9,404 nucleotides of DNA from Spirochaetaceae bacterium. GTDB lineage: Bacteria; Spirochaetota; Spirochaetia; Treponematales; Treponemataceae. A program made the position numbers and the translations under genes. The notes under the pieces were generated by a model. That model was not told the DNA's origin and searched no databases. It saw only the letters and a program-made list of their open reading frames with translations. Below are positions 1-5,779 of this stretch, in pieces. Positions within the stretch are counted from its first letter, which is position 1, and each line of letters begins with the position of its first letter. Location: positions 1-9,404 of the forward strand of contig JAGCMR010000198.1 of NCBI GenBank assembly GCA_017646305.1, given 5' to 3'.

Positions 1-1544
1 ACCGAAATGACAGAACTCTCGTTAATTCTCGCTTCTTTCTTTCCAATGAGCTAGACGAAGGAATGTTGACAACCTTCCAGAATATGCACAAGGATGAGAT
101 TCAACGTTCTGCAAGGGGAGAGGTCTTTGTACTTTCTGGTACGCCTGTATTTGGTATTCCCGTGCTGGCCCTCCTCTATCCTTGGGAAGAAAGTGGCTTG
201 CAACAGGCTGCCGTGGTATTATTTTCCGCAGAGTCATTGGTAGAAGCCTTTGGTACTGGATCTGTTAACGAATCATTTATCATCAATCATAACAATGATT
301 TGCTGGTTCACAGCGATTTTGAATTAATTAAGGCTGGAGCAAACTTTTCTGACATGACCATCATCCAAGAGATGAGAGCCAATAATGACTTAAATCGTCA
401 GATGGTGTTTCATGATAAAGATGGCCAAGAATTCTATGGTTCCTACCACAAGCTTTCTATAGCAGACTGTGGAGTGGTGACTACCATCCAATCTTCACTG
501 GTTATGGAGCCAGTTTATGCTACCCTTCGCAGAAACATATACTTGACGATAGCAGTTTTGATGATTGCAATCCTGTTCATCTACTTTTTCTCCAAAACCA
601 TCAGTACTCCAGTAAAGAAATTGGCAGCAGCCTCTGATCAGATTGAACGAGGTGATTACGAAGTCAATCTCAAGCCAAAATCCAAGGACGAAATCGGATT
701 GTTGACAGAACGATTCGTATCCATGGGAAAGGGGTTAGCAGAACGAGAGCGCCTTAAGGATAGCTTTGGCCGATTCGTAAACAAGGAAATTGCAGAAAAG
801 GCAGCTCGAGGAGAGTTGACCATGGGTGGAGAACACAAGGAAGTAACCATCTTCTTCTCCGATATCCGTTCCTTTACCGCCATTTCAGAAAAGCTAGAGC
901 CATCAGAGGTAGTTGAATTCTTAAATGACTACATGACCCGCATGGTTGAATGTGTCAACAATACCCATGGTGTTGTTGATAAATTTATCGGTGATGCTGT
1001 TATGGCCGTATGGGGAGCACCAGTATCCTCTGGTTCTCCTGCTCAGGATGCTTTGAATTGTGTCAGAGGATGCCTAATGATGCGTTCTGCTTTGCAAGAA
1101 TTCAATGTAGGACGAGGTGGTGACAAAAAACCCATCATCAAAATTGGTTGTGGTGTAAATACTGGACCTGTTATTGCAGGACAGATTGGTTCTAGCCAGC
1201 GAATGGAATACACCGTAATCGGTGATGCGGTAAACTTTGCATCACGAACGGAGGCACTGAATAAGCCTCTTGGAACAGATATTCTGATAACTGAAAATAC
1301 CTATGAATTAGTAAAAGACCATGTACTTGTGGAGCAAATGCCTTCTGTTACTGTAAAGGGAAAGGAAAAGCCTGTTCGTATGTACGCTGTTATCAACATG
1401 CCTGAAGCAACAGATATTCCTGGAGCAGGCCCAGATGGTCCCAAAACCATGGCAGAAGTCCGACAAATGCTGGGTATTCCCACTCCTGATTTTGCAAAGG
1501 TGAACTTGGATGAAGAAGAAAAGAAATACAACATCCAGGGTTAG
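1..1544 (+). CDS. Receptor-type class III adenylate cyclase (Cache-like sensor, TM, HAMP, cyclase), 5' partial
   Basis: Probably converts ATP to cAMP at the cytoplasmic face of the inner membrane in response to a periplasmic signal. The frame is open from position 3 to the left edge, so the ATG at 63 is internal and the N-terminus is missing. Numbering from position 3: residues 1-175 resemble the extracytoplasmic Cache/PAS-like sensor fold of chemoreceptors. A hydrophobic helix spans about 178-196, a HAMP linker about 197-249 (STPVKKLAAASDQI onward), and the cyclase domain about 278-465. Catalytic residues look complete: metal-binding D287 (FFSDIRSFT) and D331 (KFIGDAVMAVWG), and transition-state N411 and R415 (GDAVNFASR). 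The K327/T384+20 (T404) pair matches the Lys/Thr combination that selects adenine over guanine, so adenylate is favoured. A roughly 45-residue tail of unknown role follows. The 3' end overlaps the FecR gene by 35 bp. Family is confident; the ligand is unknown. Confidence 0.93.
   Translation, partial: RNDRTLVNSRFFLSNELDEGMLTTFQNMHKDEIQRSARGEVFVLSGTPVFGIPVLALLYPWEESGLQQAAVVLFSAESLVEAFGTGSVNESFIINHNNDLLVHSDFELIKAGANFSDMTIIQEMRANNDLNRQMVFHDKDGQEFYGSYHKLSIADCGVVTTIQSSLVMEPVYATLRRNIYLTIAVLMIAILFIYFFSKTISTPVKKLAAASDQIERGDYEVNLKPKSKDEIGLLTERFVSMGKGLAERERLKDSFGRFVNKEIAEKAARGELTMGGEHKEVTIFFSDIRSFTAISEKLEPSEVVEFLNDYMTRMVECVNNTHGVVDKFIGDAVMAVWGAPVSSGSPAQDALNCVRGCLMMRSALQEFNVGRGGDKKPIIKIGCGVNTGPVIAGQIGSSQRMEYTVIGDAVNFASRTEALNKPLGTDILITENTYELVKDHVLVEQMPSVTVKGKEKPVRMYAVINMPEATDIPGAGPDGPKTMAEVRQMLGIPTPDFAKVNLDEEEKKYNIQG
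1496..1503 (+). promoter_or_regulatory. Shine-Dalgarno for the FecR-domain gene, inside the cyclase gene
   Basis: AAAGGTGA lies inside the end of the cyclase gene, with nine bases between its AAGG core and the ATG at 1510. It supports that start and, with the 35-bp gene overlap, suggests translation coupled to the cyclase. Confidence 0.7.
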
Positions 1545-4350
1545 AGATATCCTTGCCATACTGATTTGTCTCAGTATTGCAACCTATAGTTTGTGGTTGT
1601 TTTGGAAAGACTTTAATGCAGTAATGGAAAAAAACAATGAGCTTCCCATTGCCTCAGTAAGCTGGAAATACAAGGCTGCCCAGAGAAAGTTTTCAGATAG
1701 ATTAATTTGGGATCGCCTTCAGCAGGATTCTCCTGTGTATAATGGAGATACCATCAGAACCGCCACAGGGGCAGAAACCACCGTTTCTTTTGAAAATAGT
1801 GAATTACATTTGGGTGAAAATACCATTATTCAGATTCAAATGGATGATACAGGAACCACCTCCGTCAATTTAACTGGAGGTTCATTGTCTGCAAATTCAA
1901 GTGCTGGCTCAAAAATGCAGCTAAAATCTGGTAATGTAATGGTAGAGCTACAAGAAGGAAGCTCATTAAATGCCCGTGCAGGAAGCTCTGACACAGAAAC
2001 CTTGTCATTACAAGTACTTGCAGGAAACGCAATTATCAATAGTGCAGATGGAAACCACTCCATAATGCAGGGAGATACTATGTCTATGGGTGCAGATGGA
2101 AACATTTCCCTACGTCCCATTACCATTCTGGAGCCTGCTTCAAATCTTCGTCTATTGAAATTTGAAGGGCCTACCCAGAACCTGCAATTCAAGTGGAAGA
2201 CAAATTCAATTCCTCAAAATGGTCAGCTTATTTTTGAAACCGCAACGGACAAGAATTTTAATCAAATTCAAGATCAAATTGGCTTGTCTGGACTAAGTTC
2301 CATGAATATTGGTTTTGCAGAAGGTATTTATTACTGGAGATTTTATATTGCAATAGATGGAGTACCTGTAGAGGATTCTATGGAAACAGGACGGGTTAAC
2401 ATTCTCAATGCTGATACCCCTACTCCCATTGTTCCCTTGAATACTGATAATTTCACCTACAGAACAAAGCTCCCCACAGTTCGTTTTATGTGGAATGGTA
2501 ATGAATATGCCTCATCTTACCTCTTTGAAGTAGCAGATAACCCTCAAATGCAAAACCCCTTGGTAAATCAAACAACCCAGCAACCTTCTAGCATTGTGTC
2601 CATCCTCAATGCAGGAACCTGGTATTGGAGAGTTACCCCCTATTATACCTTTAATGGTATTGGCTATGGTATACCTTCAAAAGTTGAGCATTTTACCATT
2701 GTTCAACAGGGGCAGCTAAATATTCCTCAGCCAATCTATCCTGCTTCAGGAGAATTGGTGAACATTGCAAATACAGAAACTGGACAAGGCCCCCTATTCT
2801 CCTGGAAGCGAGAGACAGAGGCCCACGAATATATTGTTCGTCTCAGTCGGGACGAGAATATGTCCTCAATTGCACAAACCATTACAACCACCGATAACTA
2901 TACCCCAATTTTACCTCCTTCCATGGGACAATGGTATTGGGATGTAGCCCAGGTGGATACAGAGGGAAATAAATCCCCCGCCTCTCCCGTTCGTAGCTTC
3001 CGTGCCGTTGACAAAGAAATTATTTTTAACACACTGTTCCCTCCAGAAGGCTATAAAATTGCCAACACTCGTATTACGGACATTCGATTTACCTGGAAGA
3101 ACAATTTGGAAGATTCTGTTACATTCCAAATTTCAGATTCTCCCAATTTTTCTACCATTGCCTACGAAACAAACTACACCTCAGATACAGTTAGTGGCTA
3201 TACATCACGACTTCCAGAAGGAACCTGGTATTGGAGAGTAAAAAGTGGAGATGGGGATACAGCTATCATAACTCAACCAAAGAAGTTTGAAGTTGTTCCT
3301 CAGCTTCCCAAAGCAGCAGTATTATCCCCTATCAGTGGTTCACTATTGATTTCTCGGCCAGAAAGCACCATGAACTTGCAATGGAATCCTGTTTTTGGAG
3401 CAGACTATTATCAGGTATTGGTGTACCATACTAGTAGAGCTGAACCTGTTGCAGAGGATTTATTCTCTGAAGATACACAAATGGAGATTTCCTTTGATGA
3501 ACATCCTGAAGGGTCTTATTACTGGACTATTCAGGCCTTTGCAAATGAAACTCCTATGTCTACCCGTGTTACTGGTTTGTTAACAGAAGCATCCTTTACA
3601 GTTAAAAAAATATATCCAGTAACCCTGCAAAACCCAACTATCCGTGCTGAATATGATGGTATGGATGCCTTTATGAATCCAGATACTATTCAGTTTACCT
3701 CTCGTTCTCCAATTGAGAACTACGAAATATTTGTCGTAAAGGATAAATTTCAGACACAGCTTCCTACCGAATATGGAGCATCGGTGACTATTCCAGAGCA
3801 GGAGATTGTATACAGAGGATCAAAGCAACAGTTGCCACCTCTTGCAGCAGGAACCTATTGGTGGACAGTTACTGCCACAACAGAAGGTTCTTACGACATC
3901 AGTAATATAACACCTCGGTACTTTACAGTGCATCCTGTGCCCCCCTTTCCACCAGTTCAGGGAATGGAACCAAAAAATGGCAGTGTTTTTGATGAAAAAT
4001 ACCTTTCATCCACCACCAGTCTACAGTTAAGTTGGAAGACCGTAGCAGATGCAGAGGCATATCAGGTACTTTTGTTCAATAACGACACAAATGAGGAGGT
4101 TATGAACATAATTGTTCCAGCCATGCCAAACCAATCTACAATGAGCTATACCCTTGATTTAACAAAGTTTGGCGTAGCTCATTACACTTGGACAGTTAAA
4201 GCACGGCAATATTTACCTACTACAAAGCCAAGAAACTGGGTAGCAGATATGGTACTAAAAGATGGTGAAGCAGCCTCCAGTGATTTTGTGGTAACATTGC
4301 CCACAGAGGAGATTACAACCTACGCTACGGGAGATTTATATGGCAATTAA
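1510..4350 (+). CDS. Membrane-anchored FecR-domain protein with seven Trp/Tyr-rich beta repeats
   Basis: Likely an inner-membrane-anchored periplasmic protein of 946 residues; molecular function unknown. The basic N-terminus (MKKKRNTTSRVRD) precedes one hydrophobic helix at about 13-32 with no clear cleavage site or lipobox, predicting N-in, C-periplasmic topology. Residues about 76-195 match the FecR domain: a GDTIRTATGAETTVSF core is followed by short beta-forming stretches. Residues about 206-930 hold seven modules of 95-120 residues. Each has a core Trp (W229, W328, W432, W529, W625 in the clearest) and an aromatic signature near its end (YYW 274, WYW 371, 475 and 573, YYW 670, YWW 783, YTW 892), a pattern like Fn3-type beta sandwiches. 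No sigma factor or TonB receptor gene adjoins it, so a classical FecR anti-sigma role is unlikely. Its 3' end overlaps the barrel gene by 11 bp. An adhesive or ligand-binding scaffold is inference. Confidence 0.9.
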   Translation: MKKKRNTTSRVRDILAILICLSIATYSLWLFWKDFNAVMEKNNELPIASVSWKYKAAQRKFSDRLIWDRLQQDSPVYNGDTIRTATGAETTVSFENSELHLGENTIIQIQMDDTGTTSVNLTGGSLSANSSAGSKMQLKSGNVMVELQEGSSLNARAGSSDTETLSLQVLAGNAIINSADGNHSIMQGDTMSMGADGNISLRPITILEPASNLRLLKFEGPTQNLQFKWKTNSIPQNGQLIFETATDKNFNQIQDQIGLSGLSSMNIGFAEGIYYWRFYIAIDGVPVEDSMETGRVNILNADTPTPIVPLNTDNFTYRTKLPTVRFMWNGNEYASSYLFEVADNPQMQNPLVNQTTQQPSSIVSILNAGTWYWRVTPYYTFNGIGYGIPSKVEHFTIVQQGQLNIPQPIYPASGELVNIANTETGQGPLFSWKRETEAHEYIVRLSRDENMSSIAQTITTTDNYTPILPPSMGQWYWDVAQVDTEGNKSPASPVRSFRAVDKEIIFNTLFPPEGYKIANTRITDIRFTWKNNLEDSVTFQISDSPNFSTIAYETNYTSDTVSGYTSRLPEGTWYWRVKSGDGDTAIITQPKKFEVVPQLPKAAVLSPISGSLLISRPESTMNLQWNPVFGADYYQVLVYHTSRAEPVAEDLFSEDTQMEISFDEHPEGSYYWTIQAFANETPMSTRVTGLLTEASFTVKKIYPVTLQNPTIRAEYDGMDAFMNPDTIQFTSRSPIENYEIFVVKDKFQTQLPTEYGASVTIPEQEIVYRGSKQQLPPLAAGTYWWTVTATTEGSYDISNITPRYFTVHPVPPFPPVQGMEPKNGSVFDEKYLSSTTSLQLSWKTVADAEAYQVLLFNNDTNEEVMNIIVPAMPNQSTMSYTLDLTKFGVAHYTWTVKARQYLPTTKPRNWVADMVLKDGEAASSDFVVTLPTEEITTYATGDLYGN
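2125..4299 (+). repeat. Seven tandem Fn3-like modules encoded in the FecR-domain gene
   Basis: Protein-level repeats at residues about 206-300, 301-398, 404-500, 505-598, 601-698, 701-808 and 811-930. Most units start with a hydrophobic-Pro stretch and a Gly (PIYPASGELV, LSPISGSLLI, MEPKNGSVFD), carry a mid-unit F/L-x-W strand followed by a Tyr/Phe-rich strand, and end in a G-T/S/Q-aromatic-Y-W-x-V strand. Units 2 and 4 share GTWYWRV. Units 6 and 7 are the most divergent: unit 6 lacks the mid-unit Trp. The DNA copies have diverged, so this is old duplication. Confidence 0.8.
4329..4334 (+). promoter_or_regulatory. Shine-Dalgarno for the outer-membrane barrel gene
   Basis: GGGAGA sits five bases before the ATG at 4340, within the last codons of the FecR-domain gene. 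It supports the chosen start and translational coupling across the 11-bp overlap. Confidence 0.65.
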
Positions 4351-5638
4351 TATTTTTACAAGAACTCCCTATTCTTTTGTAACACGTTTTTCCCTCAAGA
4401 GCCTTGTTCTATTGCTTGTAGCCTTATTTCTGTTTACCTTTTCTGGTGCAGCACAGGAAGATGATTCAAAAAACTACTTCATCCATCAGGATGAATCAGA
4501 TAATTTCTTGATCTTCCAAAAATTGGAATGGAATGCAGGAAGTCACATCAAATGGTATGAAATTACCCTTGAAATGTTTGATGATACAACAGAAACCTGG
4601 ATTCCTGTCAATAATGCAATCCCAGCAGAACATACGAATGTAATTCTTGGAAGTATTCCAGAATTGATTTCAGATGGAATCTACAAGTCCCAAGAAAATC
4701 ACATTACCGTATGCCTTCGAGCAAAGGAATCTGGGGAACCACAAAAATATCGCTATGCAGTTACATCTTACAATCTTTTAGGTCAAGAAGCCTTTTCAAC
4801 AAAATATACTGAATTCGAAATTAACAAGGCATATATTCCTGAAATAGAACGGATTTCTCCTGACTTGATTTACCTTGACACCCTTTATGATCCTTCAATC
4901 CGTGTTACTGGAACTAATCTCAGATTTAACACAGATTATTATCTTTTCAATGAAAAGAAAATTATTCGCCCCATAGAAATTATTCGAGACGATAACAATC
5001 GTCGTGCAGATGTAGTTTTTGATCCCCGTACCTTTGATACAGGTAATTGGTTATTGAGGGCAGAAAACCCAGGTGGATTTACATCAGCACAACCTATAAC
5101 CATTAAGTTTATGAAATGGTATGACATTTCCTTGTCACTGGGTTACTCTCCCCTAGTTATTGTCCATGATGAAAATATTAAAAACTATTATTTTACTAAT
5201 TTCATGCCCCTGGGATTTGATGTTCGAGGCACCTTTATCTTCCTGAAAAAACGGGTAGGATATTTAGGTGTTTCCGTTAATGGTAGATGGAATGCTGTTA
5301 CAGGTAGTTCATCGGAATACAGTATCAATACACATTTAACCAATTCCTTCCTTGCTTTCACTTATCGTTATCCCATTATCAGAAATAAGCTTACAGTAGA
5401 AGCTCGTGTAGGAGGAGGACTTACCTACGCCCTTGCAACCATGCTCTCCTTTGCCCAGGATTTGTACTCAGAGCCTCTATCTGCCATATATCCAGCAGCA
5501 ACAGCAGGTGTTTCCATTGCTGGATATGCTTGGAGAGGACTCTACTTTGAAGCTGGTGCAGACTTTATTGCATCATTTACTCCTGATATGATTCTCCTGT
5601 CTATTGCACCTACAATATCTGTTGGTTGGACATTGTAA
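4340..5638 (+). CDS. Exported outer-membrane protein: Fn3-like domain, TIG-like domain, probable 8-stranded beta-barrel
   Basis: Predicted outer-membrane protein of 432 residues; exact role unknown. A basic n-region and hydrophobic core (about 21-34) end in SGAAQ, a plausible signal peptidase I site after A37 or A38. There is no lipobox cysteine. Residues about 55-162 form a beta module resembling those in the upstream FecR protein (LEWNAGS, then RYAVTSYNLLGQ). Residues about 165-257 resemble an IPT/TIG domain (IPEIERISP, RVTGTNLRF, AENPGGFTSA). Residues about 258-432 alternate polar and hydrophobic residues in what I read as eight strands with short turns, roughly the size of small OmpA/OmpW-type barrels. 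The last strand ends SVGWTL, so the terminal residue is Leu rather than the usual Phe or Trp. It is last in the operon and followed by a terminator. I recall a cyclase, FecR-like protein, hypothetical protein order near TP0485-TP0483 in T. pallidum, unverified. Confidence 0.83.
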   Translation: MAINIFTRTPYSFVTRFSLKSLVLLLVALFLFTFSGAAQEDDSKNYFIHQDESDNFLIFQKLEWNAGSHIKWYEITLEMFDDTTETWIPVNNAIPAEHTNVILGSIPELISDGIYKSQENHITVCLRAKESGEPQKYRYAVTSYNLLGQEAFSTKYTEFEINKAYIPEIERISPDLIYLDTLYDPSIRVTGTNLRFNTDYYLFNEKKIIRPIEIIRDDNNRRADVVFDPRTFDTGNWLLRAENPGGFTSAQPITIKFMKWYDISLSLGYSPLVIVHDENIKNYYFTNFMPLGFDVRGTFIFLKKRVGYLGVSVNGRWNAVTGSSSEYSINTHLTNSFLAFTYRYPIIRNKLTVEARVGGGLTYALATMLSFAQDLYSEPLSAIYPAATAGVSIAGYAWRGLYFEAGADFIASFTPDMILLSIAPTISVGWTL

Positions 5639-5697
5639 TTTTTGATTTTATATACCTGAAGATTACAAAGTAGAGAGCCTGAAAACCCTTAACACGT

Positions 5698-5766
5698 AAA
5701 AAAGAATGGGGCTGTTTGCAGTGTACCCCCATTACAGAGGTACACTACAAACAGCCCCATTTTATT
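5698..5766. terminator. Bidirectional intrinsic terminator between convergent operons
   Basis: An inverted repeat pairs 5703-5727 with 5739-5763: 25 positions with one C-A mismatch (5719/5747) and one G-U pair, around an 11-base loop. The plus strand reads into TTTTATT after the GC-rich outer stem; the minus strand reads into six T (complement of 5698-5703). It lies between the stop of the barrel gene (5638) and the stop of the convergent TPR gene (5780), so it can end both transcripts. The rest of the 141-bp gap shows nothing else I can support. Confidence 0.9.
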
Positions 5767-5779
5767 GTCATTTTACATA

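Noticed and set aside
63..65. ATG at 63 as the true start of the cyclase
   Set aside because: The frame stays open to the left edge and the residues before it continue naturally into the sensor region; no clear ribosome site precedes it.
1510..1544. Programmed frameshift fusing the cyclase and FecR-domain protein at the A-rich overlap
   Set aside because: The FecR gene has its own ribosome site and a normal N-terminal membrane anchor, so independent initiation is the simpler reading.
1836..2192. 118-codon minus-strand open frame inside the FecR-domain gene
   Set aside because: Fully antisense to a well-supported gene, with a composition like translated antisense and no recognisable domain.
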